A DNA stretch of 64,000 nt from CAVUNY01 sp963843535 (GCA_963843535.1 CAWJKU010000003.1:186001-250000), one strand, 5' to 3'. Shown: positions 44,344 to 54,422, counted from the first letter of the stretch. Notes: generated from the letters alone by a model not told the origin. Numbers and translations: made by a program.

Positions 44344-44862
44344 TTAATCTCTGATGACCAGCTCTTCGTCCTCCTTGGGTTTCCAAACCCGGGTTGCCCG
44401 GTCTGGGAAGACGATGCCCTCCAGGTGGTCGATCTCATGCTGGAAGATTCGTGCCAGCCAATCCTCAGCAGTAATTTTAACAGGCTTACCGTATCGGTTC
44501 AACCCTTTAACCACGATCTTTTTGGATCGCTCCACTTCTCCGACAAAACCCGGGATCGATAGACAGCCTTCGAGCCCGGTCTCCTTTTCTTCGGAGGCCT
44601 GTACGATCTCAGGGTTCACGACCACATATAGTTTCTTGGGTCCAACCTGATTGCCTTCTTCATCCTCATCGCCATATTCCACCACAACCAGCCGGCTGGA
44701 TATCGAGACCTGGGGCGCGGCCAACCCTACCCCTGGGGCTTCACGCAGGGTTTCAATCATATTGTCGACGAGGGTCTGTAAATCTTTATCAAATGTGGTA
44801 ATTTTTTTAGCTTTCCGCCGTAGAACGGGATCGGGAAGCAGTGCTATTTCTAAAATCGCCAT
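44344..44862 (-). CDS. def: Peptide deformylase
   Basis: 172 residues. The three metal motifs are intact: GVGLAAPQVS (G-x-G-x-A-A-x-Q), EGCLSIPG (E-G-C-x-S), and QHEIDHLEG (H-E-x-x-H). It removes the formyl group from nascent proteins and so works with map. The stop abuts the recF start, which suggests cotranscription. Confidence 0.97.
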   Translation of the reverse strand: MAILEIALLPDPVLRRKAKKITTFDKDLQTLVDNMIETLREAPGVGLAAPQVSISSRLVVVEYGDEDEEGNQVGPKKLYVVVNPEIVQASEEKETGLEGCLSIPGFVGEVERSKKIVVKGLNRYGKPVKITAEDWLARIFQHEIDHLEGIVFPDRATRVWKPKEDEELVIRD

Positions 44863-44927
44863 ACGTCCTCAATCAATCACTAATCAGAGAAATATTATGG
44901 CTATTCTACCGCGAACGCAAATATTTT

Positions 44928-46592
44928 TCAAATCTGCGGGTTACCGGTGGGTGGTGAATTGCGGGTGACTTCGTGGTAGGCTTCGAGTACATCCAAAATT
45001 CGCTGGCGTTCAGCATCCGCTTCGCGCCGCCGGTCTCGGTCTGCCTGAGTGGCAATCCGGCGAAATAAATCACGCTGAACTTCCGATGGGTTATATACAT
45101 TGTCGAACGAAAAACGCGTATCGCCAATCCGGATATACACCGTTCCATAGTTCAGGATTAATCCAATGATGCCTAACCTTTCAAATTCCACACTCTGGAT
45201 GGATTTTAAAGGAGCCACCCGCTTCTCTTCCTGTCCCAGCGGTCGTTTATACACATCGATGATCTGTTCATCACTCACAATATATTGATCGTTGACCCAA
45301 TCTTCAAACTGGTACCACAACCAGAAAGCAGCGATCAAGACCAGGACCAGCCAGATCGGCCAGAAAGCCAGGCCGCTTAGAAAATTGAGCCGTCTCATGA
45401 GAAATAGCACCGCCAAAACCAGGACGGCGATCATTGCCAGCCCGGGTAAAAAAACCTTGCGCAGCATGATCAACCAATGGGTGCGGTAAGTGATCACACC
45501 ATTCTTCTCCGTCCTCATCCTGAAAAAATTTGCGAGACGTTCGCCCATAGAGATGCGGGGCGTTTCCTGTGTCAGGATGCGCTGCACGCCAGGGGTTGGT
45601 CCGGCCAGACCCAGCCGCTGGCGCACCTGGGTTTGTATGGTTTGCTTTTCCTGCTGAAGGGAGGTTTCACGGGCGCGCATCCGGCGATCATCGACCAGCA
45701 TGCGAACCGTATCCTTTTGGGGAATGTTAGGGAAAAGCAGCGTCCCGGTATAGGTTTTCATCACCACGTCCCCATACCCAAGGATGCGCCCGATTTGGCT
45801 GGAATCAAGCGAGGTCGCCAGGATTGCATCCAACGGGGTTTCTAAACGGCTGTCGTATAACAGCACCACCCTCTCCTGAAAAACAGCCCGCTGGTTGGTC
45901 AAAATCGCATAATCGTTGGACCAATCGACGTAATTCCAGATCGCCCACAATCCACCGATTACAGCGACCAGACCCGCCACCACTCCCGCCAGGATCATCC
46001 CTGCTGAATTCAAAACAATCAAAGCTAATAAAATTGCCATCCCGAAACCAAACAAGATCACCGGAATAACTAACCGGTAAATCAAGAAAACGAAACTGCG
46101 GCGCGACATGAAGATGACCGCTTCATCCGGATTGCGCCACGGAAGATCGACTTTTAGAAACAGCTTCAGGCTGGACAACATGAGCATCAAAACATCGTAA
46201 GGAAGCGCGTTGGCTTCAAAATAAGGATCCAGAAATTCCAGGGGGAAGCGAGCAATTCTTATCTGGCCTAAAGCAACCGCATTTTCGGTATATTTGCTTT
46301 CATCTTCCAGAGCTTCCAGGCCAAATACGTCCCCAGGTTCCAGATTGCCCAGGCTTATTTCCCCCGCGTCCTCATCTTCTTCATCCAGCATCCAATATAA
46401 GTGCACTTCGCCCGAGAGGATCAGGTTAAGTGAGGCGGCTTCATCATGTTCACGATAAATAATTTTTCCGTCTTCAATCTCTTCGACCACCGCGGCGGCG
46501 GCAATTTCCTCTTTTTGCTGGTCGGTAAAAAGCTTGAGCGGGTAAGTTTTATTCAGTACACTCAGAATGCGAGCACTTTGATCGTCCATCAC
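44928..46592 (-). CDS. Cyclic-nucleotide-binding-like domain fused to membrane bacterial-PH domains
   Basis: 554 residues. Residues ~15-130 are a cNMP-binding (CRP-like) beta-roll: GKIIYREHDEAASLNLILSGEVHLY, then LEPGDVFGLEAL. No classical RxA phosphate-binding motif is obvious. Two transmembrane pairs follow (about 185-235 and 390-440). Each precedes a bPH-type segment (NDYAILTNQRAVFQERVVLLYDSRLETPLDAI and DQYIVSDEQIIDVYKRPLGQEEKRVAPLKSIQSVEFER). The tail is a charged coiled coil (ADRDRRREADAERQRIL). Probably a membrane sensor or scaffold; function unknown. Its 3' neighbour is def, 65 bp away. Confidence 0.82.
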   Translation of the reverse strand: MMDDQSARILSVLNKTYPLKLFTDQQKEEIAAAAVVEEIEDGKIIYREHDEAASLNLILSGEVHLYWMLDEEDEDAGEISLGNLEPGDVFGLEALEDESKYTENAVALGQIRIARFPLEFLDPYFEANALPYDVLMLMLSSLKLFLKVDLPWRNPDEAVIFMSRRSFVFLIYRLVIPVILFGFGMAILLALIVLNSAGMILAGVVAGLVAVIGGLWAIWNYVDWSNDYAILTNQRAVFQERVVLLYDSRLETPLDAILATSLDSSQIGRILGYGDVVMKTYTGTLLFPNIPQKDTVRMLVDDRRMRARETSLQQEKQTIQTQVRQRLGLAGPTPGVQRILTQETPRISMGERLANFFRMRTEKNGVITYRTHWLIMLRKVFLPGLAMIAVLVLAVLFLMRRLNFLSGLAFWPIWLVLVLIAAFWLWYQFEDWVNDQYIVSDEQIIDVYKRPLGQEEKRVAPLKSIQSVEFERLGIIGLILNYGTVYIRIGDTRFSFDNVYNPSEVQRDLFRRIATQADRDRRREADAERQRILDVLEAYHEVTRNSPPTGNPQI

Positions 46593-46625
46593 AATTTAGT
46601 ATAACTCAACCGTGGAATTAAATAG

Positions 46626-46659
46626 AGCGTTCGGCAGGCATATTTACCTGCCGAACGCT
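46626..46659 (-). terminator. Hairpin downstream of clpC
   Basis: A perfect 13-bp stem (AGCGTTCGGCAGG at 46626-46638 with CCTGCCGAACGCT at 46647-46659). On the minus strand it is followed by CTATTTAATT, a poor T-run. 15 bp past the clpC stop. Confidence 0.6.
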
Positions 46660-46673
46660 GATCGTAAAAAGAT

Positions 46674-49136
46674 TCAGGCCTCTTGCTTGTCCTTACCGTC
46701 TTCAGCCTTTCGAAAAACCAGCTCTTTCTTTTCCGGATCCAGATCCACAATCACGGTATCCCCGTCTGTAAATTGGCCTGAAAGCAAGCTGATGGATAAG
46801 GGGCTCTCGACATGTTTTTGTAGAGCCCTGCGTAGTGGACGGGCGCCGAATACCAGATCAAAACCCTGTTCTGCCAGCCAATCGCGGGCTGTATCGGTCA
46901 GAGACACATCCAACCCATGTTCTTGCAAGCGTCCAGACACCTCTTTCATTTGCAAGACCACGATTTCCTTCATCTGCTCTAACTGCAGGGGTGAGAAAGT
47001 AATAATTTCATCGATCCGGTTGAGAAATTCAGGCCGGAAAGTGGCCTTTAGCGCTTTGTAAATCTTATCATGCGCCTGCCGGTCTTCCTCCGATGCGGCA
47101 TTTTGCAGGAAACCAAGCGTCCCACCCCGGCTGACAAACTCGGTGCCCACATTGCTGGTCATGATCAATACCGTGTTGCGGAAGTCGACCACGCGCCCCT
47201 GGCCGTCCGTCAGCCGGCCGTCATCCAGGATTTGCAGTAGAGCATTCCACACTTCAGGGTGTGCTTTTTCGATTTCATCAAACAAGATCACCCGGTACGG
47301 ACGCCGCCGAACTGCCTCGGTCAGCTGCCCGCCTTCTTCGTACCCAACGTATCCTGGAGGTGCCCCAAACAGGCGGCTGGCGGTATGCTGCTCGCGGTAC
47401 TCAGACATATCCAGCCTGACCATGGCTTCCTCATCGCCGAACATAAATTCAGCCAGGGCTTTTGCCAACTCTGTCTTACCCACGCCAGAAGGCCCGATAA
47501 AGATAAAGGACCCAATCGGCCGGCGCGGGTCTTTCAAGCCGGACCGGGCGCGGCGGATTGCATCTGCGATAGCGTGGATCGCCTCTTCTTGCCCAATGAT
47601 CCGTTCGTGCAGGCGCTCTTCCATGTGAAGCAGTTTCTCCTGCTCGGTTTCCATCATCTGATTAACCGGGATGCCGGTCCACTGCTCTACCACCTCGGCA
47701 ATATCGTTGACATCGACCTGTTCGTCCAGTTTATATTTCTCTTCCCAGTCCACACGCTGTTCATTGAACATTGTTTCAAGACGCAGCCGTTCGGCCTTTT
47801 TGTTCGCGGCGCGCTCATAATCCCGCGCCATGCTGGACTGCTCTTCCTCGGCCTGTAAACGCTCGATTTCACTTTTCATGCGTTTCAATTCGGGCGGCAG
47901 CGAATACAGCGCGACCCTGAGCTTGGCGGCCGCTTCATCCATCAAATCGATGGCTTTGTCCGGCAGCCGGCGGTCGGTCACGTAACGGGTCGAGAGGCGG
48001 GCGGCAGCCACCAGTGCGTCATGGGTAAAACTGACTTTGTGATGCGCCTCATAACGATCCTTGAGGCCTTCCAGCATCTTGATTGTATCTTCTACGTTCG
48101 GTTCATCCACGTAAACCGGAGCGAAGCGCCGTTCGAGCGCGGCGTCTTTCTCAATATGCTTGTGATATTCGTCCAGGGTTGTTGCGCCCACGCACTGCAA
48201 TTCGCCGCGCGCCAGGGCTGGTTTCAACATATTCGAAGCATCCATCGCGCCCTGGGCCGCACCTGCGCCAATCACAGTATGCAGCTCATCTATAAACAGG
48301 ATGATTTCACCTTCGGCACGCTGGACTTCTTCAATCGCTGCTTTCAATCGCTCTTCGAATTCGCCGCGAAACCGCGAGCCGGCGATCATCGCCCCTAAAT
48401 CCAGGGCAACGACGCGCTTGCCCATTAAAATTTCCGGCACATCATTGGCAGCGATTTTTTGGGCCAGGCCTTCTACGATCGCCGTCTTGCCTACCCCGGC
48501 TTCGCCGATCAGAACCGGGTTGTTCTTGGTGCGCCGTGAAAGAATCTGCATCACCCTCAGGATTTCTGTCTCGCGGCCAATCACCGGATCCAGTTTTCCT
48601 TCACGCGCCAGCTGGGTCATATCTCGAGAATATTTTTCAAGCATACGGTAGCGCGTTTCGGCCTGGGGGTCGGTCACCCGCTGCCCGCCGCGCAGCTGCA
48701 TCACTGCGTCATACACCCGTTCGCGGGTCAACCCGGCGTTTTCTAGCACGCGGGCAGCCGGAGTATTGCGTTCGCTTAAAATTGCCAGAAAAATATGTTC
48801 GGTCGAGATGTATTCGTCTTTGAGGCGGCTGGCTTCTTCATTGGCCAGGTCGATAATGCGTTTCACACGTGGTGTAATAAAAATTTGCCCTGCGCCGCCC
48901 CCAAAAATGCTTGCCTTCGGGCTTGTTCGCAGGGTATAGTCCAGCCGGTCCATGAGAGTCTGCGCGTCAACCTTTAAAATTTCCAAAATCTGGGGGATCA
49001 CACCTTGCGGCTGTTCGATTAACGCCAACAAGATATGTTCCGTGTCAATCTGATTATGCCCATATCGCTGGATAATTTCAGCGGCTCGCTGCGCGGCTTC
49101 CTGGGCTCTTTCAGTAAATCGATCAAATCGCATCAT
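46674..49136 (-). CDS. clpC: ClpC-type AAA+ unfoldase
   Basis: 820 residues. Double Clp-N domain (1-145), AAA1 with GEAGVGKTAIVEGLA, a short middle domain with a UVR-like segment (PELKRMKSEIERLQAEEEQSSMARDYERAANKK), and AAA2 with GPSGVGKTELAKALAEFMFG. The loop GGTLGFLQN after the second sensor region carries an LGF tripeptide where ClpC has its ClpP-docking loop, so it should work with ClpP rather than as a ClpB disaggregase. No clpP is in the window. No CIRCE or other CtsR/HrcA operator was seen upstream. Confidence 0.95.
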   Translation of the reverse strand: MMRFDRFTERAQEAAQRAAEIIQRYGHNQIDTEHILLALIEQPQGVIPQILEILKVDAQTLMDRLDYTLRTSPKASIFGGGAGQIFITPRVKRIIDLANEEASRLKDEYISTEHIFLAILSERNTPAARVLENAGLTRERVYDAVMQLRGGQRVTDPQAETRYRMLEKYSRDMTQLAREGKLDPVIGRETEILRVMQILSRRTKNNPVLIGEAGVGKTAIVEGLAQKIAANDVPEILMGKRVVALDLGAMIAGSRFRGEFEERLKAAIEEVQRAEGEIILFIDELHTVIGAGAAQGAMDASNMLKPALARGELQCVGATTLDEYHKHIEKDAALERRFAPVYVDEPNVEDTIKMLEGLKDRYEAHHKVSFTHDALVAAARLSTRYVTDRRLPDKAIDLMDEAAAKLRVALYSLPPELKRMKSEIERLQAEEEQSSMARDYERAANKKAERLRLETMFNEQRVDWEEKYKLDEQVDVNDIAEVVEQWTGIPVNQMMETEQEKLLHMEERLHERIIGQEEAIHAIADAIRRARSGLKDPRRPIGSFIFIGPSGVGKTELAKALAEFMFGDEEAMVRLDMSEYREQHTASRLFGAPPGYVGYEEGGQLTEAVRRRPYRVILFDEIEKAHPEVWNALLQILDDGRLTDGQGRVVDFRNTVLIMTSNVGTEFVSRGGTLGFLQNAASEEDRQAHDKIYKALKATFRPEFLNRIDEIITFSPLQLEQMKEIVVLQMKEVSGRLQEHGLDVSLTDTARDWLAEQGFDLVFGARPLRRALQKHVESPLSISLLSGQFTDGDTVIVDLDPEKKELVFRKAEDGKDKQEA

Positions 49137-49274
49137 AAAAAACCATCCTTTTAACCGCTTTGCGTGCAGGCATTATAGCATCGCGTATATTACTGAACCA
49201 TCTGTAAAATATAAGAGATATGTTAGAGTCTTGCACCATTCTCCTTCTCTCAATTTTACCGGGTTTAAGGCAAT

Positions 49275-50303
49275 ATGCAAGCTGAAAATCTGGATTTGAA
49301 TCCGGTGTACAATAAACTGGTGCCTGCATCCAATCTCACCGGTCATATCCGCGCCGTCGACCCAGCACACGATCTGGAAAAAATCGCAGACCTGATTGAG
49401 CTGTGTTTTGCGCAGCAGATGGATGACGACGGGCGTGATTATTTGCGCCATATCCGGCGGGCTGCGCGCGATGCAAACTTCCAGCGTTGGGCGCGCGGAT
49501 CCAATGAGCAGGTGCCTGTCCCACTGTTTGGCTATGTGTGGGAAGAAAATGGGGCGATCGTCGGCAACCTGACCTTGATCCCCTTCCAACGGGGCGGCGT
49601 CTGGCGTTATCTGGCAGCCAACATCGCCACCCACCCCGATTACCGGGGAAAAGGCATTGCCTACCAGCTTACCCAAACAGCGATCGAACACGTTCGCTAC
49701 CACAAAGCATCAGCCATCTGGCTGCAGGTGCGCGACGACAACCCCATCGCTCATCATTTATACCTGACCCTTGGCTTTGTCGAGCGCTCCAGGCGCACCA
49801 CCTGGGAAGTAAGTGAACCTCCCCCACCCCTTCTATCGCTTGATGATCACCAAATCACCGCGCGCAGAAAGATCGAATGGCCATTGGAAGAGAAATGGCT
49901 GCAAAATATTTACCCTCCAGAAGTGTCGTGGAACCTGAATTTTAGGATTGAAAGATATGCGCCGGGACTCTTTCGCAACCTGACGCGTTTATTTTATAGC
50001 GACCATATCGAACAATGGGCCGTTCATCGCGATCATGTGCTGCTGGGCGTAAGCATTTGGGACGCGGGTGTATATAATGCTGAAACCGTTTGGGTTGCGC
50101 CGAACCCCACCTGTGAAGACGAATCACTGTGCGCCTTGCTGACTCTGCTGCGCCGTGAAGTCCTGGCTCCGCGCCCAATGATGATCAATTACCCCGCCGG
50201 CAGAGGCAGCAGGGCATTTTTAGAGGCCGGCTTCACCATCCATAATACATTGATCTGGATGGAGATAAACTTTGACCAGGAAGCGCAACTTAAAGCGACC
50301 TGA
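49275..50303 (+). CDS. GNAT family N-acetyltransferase
   Basis: 342 residues. One clear GNAT domain (about 25-170) with acetyl-CoA loop NIATHPDYRGKGIAYQLTQTAIEHVRYHKASAIWLQVRDDNPIAHHLYLTLGFVE. The C-terminal half (175-342) is probably a second, degenerate GNAT fold. No other homologue of this kind lies next to it, and it is not part of the ABC/GNAT operon. Substrate unknown. Confidence 0.85.
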   Translation: MQAENLDLNPVYNKLVPASNLTGHIRAVDPAHDLEKIADLIELCFAQQMDDDGRDYLRHIRRAARDANFQRWARGSNEQVPVPLFGYVWEENGAIVGNLTLIPFQRGGVWRYLAANIATHPDYRGKGIAYQLTQTAIEHVRYHKASAIWLQVRDDNPIAHHLYLTLGFVERSRRTTWEVSEPPPPLLSLDDHQITARRKIEWPLEEKWLQNIYPPEVSWNLNFRIERYAPGLFRNLTRLFYSDHIEQWAVHRDHVLLGVSIWDAGVYNAETVWVAPNPTCEDESLCALLTLLRREVLAPRPMMINYPAGRGSRAFLEAGFTIHNTLIWMEINFDQEAQLKAT

Positions 50304-50346
50304 AACGTTATATACAATAACGGAATGAAGCTGAAAGGAGAACACG

Positions 50347-50712
50347 ATGAAATTTATTCTGCGTTTGATTGTGAATGCGGTTGCAATTTATGTAGCTGTC
50401 GCGTTATTGAACGGCAACGGTCTCGTTATGGAAACCACCGGTTGGGTTGCTTTCATATGGTTGGCTTTAATTTTCGCAGGCGTCAACGCGCTGATCAAAC
50501 CCATATTGATGACTTTGGGATGCCCCTTCATCATTCTTACCCTGGGCCTGGGCACCTTGCTGATCAATACCCTCATGTTTTATCTCACAGCAGCGATCGG
50601 CAACTATTTCAACATCGGCTTTTCGGTAACAACCTTTTGGGGCGCGTTTTTAGGCTCGATCATCGTCTCCATCGTCAGCGTTATTTTGAACTCGATCCTG
50701 CGCGATCGTTAA
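50347..50712 (+). CDS. Four-TM phage-holin-4 family membrane protein
   Basis: 121 residues with four hydrophobic segments. The blocks FAGVNALIKPILMTLGCPFIILTLGLGTLLINTLMFYL match the Phage_holin_4_2/YvlD-like family (PF04020). Despite the name these are common chromosomal membrane proteins, and no phage gene is nearby. GAAAGGAG precedes the ATG. Homologues such as YvlD sit beside YvlB-type DUF4097 genes; here the DUF4097 pair is 47 kb away. Confidence 0.85.
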   Translation: MKFILRLIVNAVAIYVAVALLNGNGLVMETTGWVAFIWLALIFAGVNALIKPILMTLGCPFIILTLGLGTLLINTLMFYLTAAIGNYFNIGFSVTTFWGAFLGSIIVSIVSVILNSILRDR

Positions 50713-50746
50713 AAAGATCACCGCATACTGTTTTAAAGGTGTCATT

Positions 50747-50782
50747 AAAAAAACGCCCCGCGCGTGTATGCGCGCGGGGCGT
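50747..50782 (-). terminator. Terminator of the Agl23-NHL gene
   Basis: A perfect 12-bp GC stem (ACGCCCCGCGCG at 50753-50764 with CGCGCGGGGCGT at 50771-50782), with seven T following on the minus strand. Also lies 40 bp past the stop of the plus-strand holin-like gene. Confidence 0.9.
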
Positions 50783-50792
50783 CGCTCATTAA

Positions 50793-53700
50793 CTATTGAG
50801 GTGAGGATGTCGGCGTGGGCTGCGCATCCTGGGGACCGATTTGCGGTTCAGATTGCGCCGGAGGTTGCACCTGGGATGGCAGCGGCGCCAGGGGCAGGTT
50901 GAAATGGATCAAGTGGTTGGTACTTGCGTCACTCACCCACAATCCTCCCAACGGATCAATCGCTAATCCGGCGGGCATCACCAATTCCGGAATGTCGCCG
51001 ATCAATTCAGACCAGCCGCGTAAAAATTGGCCGTCCGAATTAAACTGCAGCACCCGCCCACTTTCCGGGTCATTGGTGTAAACATACCCGTTTTGGTCCA
51101 CCGTGATAAAGGGTTTATTATCCAGCGATTGTCCGTACCAGGCACTCACGTCCCATTGGCGTAAAGGGGTGAAAATGGTTCCAGCCTCATCCGGTTGGAA
51201 AACCTGGATGCGCTGGTTCCATGTGTCGGTGATAAAGATCAGCCCGCTGTTGCTAAATGCGATCCCCACCGGCTCATCAAACTGGCCAGGGTCAAATCCG
51301 GCGCTGCCAAATGAGGTGATTGCTTCTCCATTAGAACCAAAAACAACCACCCGCTTGTTGCCTGTGTCTACCACAAACACCCGGCCTTTCGCATCCACCG
51401 CGATTCCACGCGGCCCCCAGAATGCTTCCGGTTTTTCAGCCTGGCCAAAATATCCCCACATGGTGACAAACTGGCCGCCCGCTGTGAACTTCTGCACGCG
51501 GTGGTTCCACGTATCTGTCACATAGACCGAGCCATCCGGCCCGACAGCAATCCCCCAGGGCTCATAGAATGTCCCACCGGGGGCTGCTCCCTTCGCAATA
51601 TCGGCAAAGGTGCCCCAGGTTTGCAGAACCTGTCCATCCGCGGTCAAATGCTGCACCCGGTTGTTGCGCGAGTCGGCCACATAAACCGAGCCGTCCTGGG
51701 CGACAGCCACCCCACGTGGGGCGGTAAACTGACCGGGATTAACCCCAACCGAACCGATGATCTGGTCGTAAGCCAGCTTGATCATCCCTTTTTCGTATGG
51801 ATCTCCTGCTCCACCCTGGGAAATGCTGGGTGAAGCGCCGTAATTCCACATCTGCGCGATGACATCTTTGCGGATGTAAAGGCGCAGACGGGCAGCCGGG
51901 ACCCAGGTCTCGAGAGTAAGGTCCTTGTTATTCGTGATCTGGGCATATAGCGTGTAATCGCGCTTGAACCAGATGTTGAATAAAGCCTGGCGCATATTCG
52001 GATCTTTTACCGCATTCCAGATCCGCTCCCATGTCAGGTTGAAATAATCCTGCATCGGCCACCACAAACGGGTGTACTCAAAATATACGTAATTATCCTT
52101 GACGATCGGCTCGATCTTTCCATAATTCGGATCGCCAACGATAATCACCGGCGCATCCCGCACATCCCGACCCGGGTTTTCCGCGAAATATTTCTTGTTT
52201 GGATAATCGCGGAAATACCACCAGTATGGGTAAAGTGACTCGTTGTCGTATGCGACGACGATATTTTTGCCCATGGTAGTGCGCTTGGAAATTTCCTCAA
52301 CCTGCGCCAGCACGTCTTTCGGACCCCGGGCGGCATGAGCATAAACCAGGTATTCCGTTGCCAGGTCGTAGTTAATAAAGGAGGCCATAAATGCAGCGTG
52401 GGCAGTTAAGATTCCCAATAATCCAAAAAAGCTCAAAAGGATCAGCCGCGCAATATTCCTATACTGCCAGGAAGCCAGCAGGTAAATCAGCCCAATCCCG
52501 CTGGCTACGGTTCCTACCAGGCCTAAGAAGAAGTTGCTGGTGGCATTCAGCGCCTCCAGGCTGTTCCCCGAAAGTGGGGATGGCGAACCGAGCAACGCGA
52601 TGAAGAATCCGGACGCTGCGGCAATGAATACCGGCAGTAAAAGAATAACCAGCAGTCCGCGCCTGTGCGCCAGGTCTTTCCAGGGCGTGGTATCCACCAG
52701 GTAGCCCAGGCCCCAGCTTGCGGCTAAAATCATAGCAGCCGTGATATGCACGGTGAGCCAGGGCATTTTTTCGCCCGCCAGTGAGTAGGCAACCAGGCTG
52801 GTGAGCGACCAGAATAACAGCAGGGCTAAAACCGGTATCCGGCGAGGCGCTTCATCCGGGGTTTCTTCATCACCCACCGCCATCGTGGCGCGCAGCCACC
52901 CCGGCAGATGGATTGGTCCGACCGGCTCTTCCCCATGCTGCGCATCCTCCTGATCCTGGCTTTCATCCGCGGTAACATCCATTTCGCTTGTTTCAACTTG
53001 CGCCAGATTACCAGGATCGAACGGCTCTTCGCCAGGCAGCTCCGGCTGGCTGCCTGGGGCATGACCGGCAACCTGGGTAAATAAGCGGTGGCGCAGGCCA
53101 ATGACAAATGCCGCCAACGCACCCAGCGCCGGAAGATATTCGTAAATCGGGATTTGGACCAGTGCGTAATAATAAAGAGGTTGGCTTCCGCGTTGGACGC
53201 CTTGCTGTGAAAGCCAATAGCCGAGCGAGGCAATCAGCCCCATAAAAAATCCCTTACCGTTGGTAAAAAAGGTGGTAAATAAAATGGTAAAAATGGCAAA
53301 AAAGATCGCAGCGGCGCCCAGCCAGAACTTTGGTTTCCACCACAATCCGAGGGCCACCCCCAGAACAGTGCAGATCACCAGAAAAATGGATGTCTGTGCC
53401 ATACCGGTTGGGGTGTAATTCAAAGGATCCCAGCCGAGCATGCGTACCGGGAAAGCTGCCAATAACGGCAGCGTCAGCGTCCCGGCCAGCATAATCAGGT
53501 CGAACGAACGCTGTTTGCGAATGACCGCCCAACCCAGGTTTTTAACCAAAGTATACAGGGCATAAACCACAAACACCCCGGCCGCGGCAACCAGGAGAAT
53601 CTCAACGATTCTGGCAAGAGACATGCCGGTCGGCGCAGCGCCAGGTATTTCACTGCTCGCATCAAGAGCCGGACCCCCGGCGGTGATCACTGCCACTCCC

Positions 53701-54422
53701 AATGCTGCGGCCAATAAAGCTACCGCCCCGATGATGCCAAACAGGAATCGGTTGCGCGAACCCTGGTGCGTCCACGGCAGGCGCAGGACCTGTTCCAGGA
53801 AAACAAACCCCATAAAAAGCATTAATTGCGCGTTATAAATGTATGCGGTGGCTTTATCCGTAAAATGCAGCGCCATGACTACTGTAAGCAGGTAAAGCGA
53901 GCTTTTCTCCCCTTTTTCCAGGTAGCGCAGTGCGCCGTAGATCATCAGCACGGTCCATAAGCCGCCGAAAGCTTCATTGCGCGTATAACGCCCGTAGAAC
54001 AACATAAATGGAGAAATCAGCATCAAAACACCGGCGATGATTGCGCCCCTGCGTCCAAGAAAACGCCGGTAGCCGATCAGTGCCACCGCTACCGTGGCGA
54101 TGCTGAATAACACTGCCGGCACACGTGCGCTAAAATCGCTGTCTCCCAATATAAAATATGACAGGGCGATCAGGTGAAATTGGAGCGGGCCATGGGTTAC
54201 CGGATCGTAAGCATAGCCCTGACCCTGGAAAAGGTTATAGGACGGGACGACATGGTTCACTTCATCGTGACTCATCACCCGCGCATCAACTTCGTAAAAG
54301 CGGCTGATCACGGCTGCAATCAAGATCAGGACGATTAACCCGGTTTCAATATTCAGCTTTGGTAGAAAGGAGGTAAGCGGCTTATCCAGCCAGCCAGATT
54401 TATCGGTGATGTTAGATTCCAT
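50793..54422 (-). CDS. Agl23-type membrane glycosyltransferase (TIGR03663 type) fused to an NHL beta-propeller
   Basis: 1209 residues. The N-terminal ~720 residues have about 15 transmembrane segments. The luminal start motif is VDARVMSHDEVNHVVPSYNLFQGQGYAYDPVTHGPLQFHLIAL, the GT-C (dolichol-phosphate-mannose-transferase-like) pattern with the DE acidic pair. A long acidic loop (about 455-520) sits in the middle. From about 890 to 1190 there are five or six NHL repeats (each like GVAVAQDGSVYVADSRNNRVQHL), forming an extracellular beta-propeller. A polyprenyl-linked sugar donor is expected; acceptor unknown. Ends with a Pro/Gln-rich tail. Confidence 0.85.
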   Translation of the reverse strand: MESNITDKSGWLDKPLTSFLPKLNIETGLIVLILIAAVISRFYEVDARVMSHDEVNHVVPSYNLFQGQGYAYDPVTHGPLQFHLIALSYFILGDSDFSARVPAVLFSIATVAVALIGYRRFLGRRGAIIAGVLMLISPFMLFYGRYTRNEAFGGLWTVLMIYGALRYLEKGEKSSLYLLTVVMALHFTDKATAYIYNAQLMLFMGFVFLEQVLRLPWTHQGSRNRFLFGIIGAVALLAAALGVAVITAGGPALDASSEIPGAAPTGMSLARIVEILLVAAAGVFVVYALYTLVKNLGWAVIRKQRSFDLIMLAGTLTLPLLAAFPVRMLGWDPLNYTPTGMAQTSIFLVICTVLGVALGLWWKPKFWLGAAAIFFAIFTILFTTFFTNGKGFFMGLIASLGYWLSQQGVQRGSQPLYYYALVQIPIYEYLPALGALAAFVIGLRHRLFTQVAGHAPGSQPELPGEEPFDPGNLAQVETSEMDVTADESQDQEDAQHGEEPVGPIHLPGWLRATMAVGDEETPDEAPRRIPVLALLLFWSLTSLVAYSLAGEKMPWLTVHITAAMILAASWGLGYLVDTTPWKDLAHRRGLLVILLLPVFIAAASGFFIALLGSPSPLSGNSLEALNATSNFFLGLVGTVASGIGLIYLLASWQYRNIARLILLSFFGLLGILTAHAAFMASFINYDLATEYLVYAHAARGPKDVLAQVEEISKRTTMGKNIVVAYDNESLYPYWWYFRDYPNKKYFAENPGRDVRDAPVIIVGDPNYGKIEPIVKDNYVYFEYTRLWWPMQDYFNLTWERIWNAVKDPNMRQALFNIWFKRDYTLYAQITNNKDLTLETWVPAARLRLYIRKDVIAQMWNYGASPSISQGGAGDPYEKGMIKLAYDQIIGSVGVNPGQFTAPRGVAVAQDGSVYVADSRNNRVQHLTADGQVLQTWGTFADIAKGAAPGGTFYEPWGIAVGPDGSVYVTDTWNHRVQKFTAGGQFVTMWGYFGQAEKPEAFWGPRGIAVDAKGRVFVVDTGNKRVVVFGSNGEAITSFGSAGFDPGQFDEPVGIAFSNSGLIFITDTWNQRIQVFQPDEAGTIFTPLRQWDVSAWYGQSLDNKPFITVDQNGYVYTNDPESGRVLQFNSDGQFLRGWSELIGDIPELVMPAGLAIDPLGGLWVSDASTNHLIHFNLPLAPLPSQVQPPAQSEPQIGPQDAQPTPTSSPQ

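Noticed and set aside
49137..49274. CIRCE or CtsR operator upstream of clpC
   Set aside because: No TTAGCACTC-type inverted repeat or tandem heptanucleotide repeat was seen; only an isolated TATAAT without a -35.
50347..50712. Phage holin indicating a prophage
   Set aside because: The family name is misleading: chromosomal members are common, and no phage gene, attachment site or integrase is nearby.
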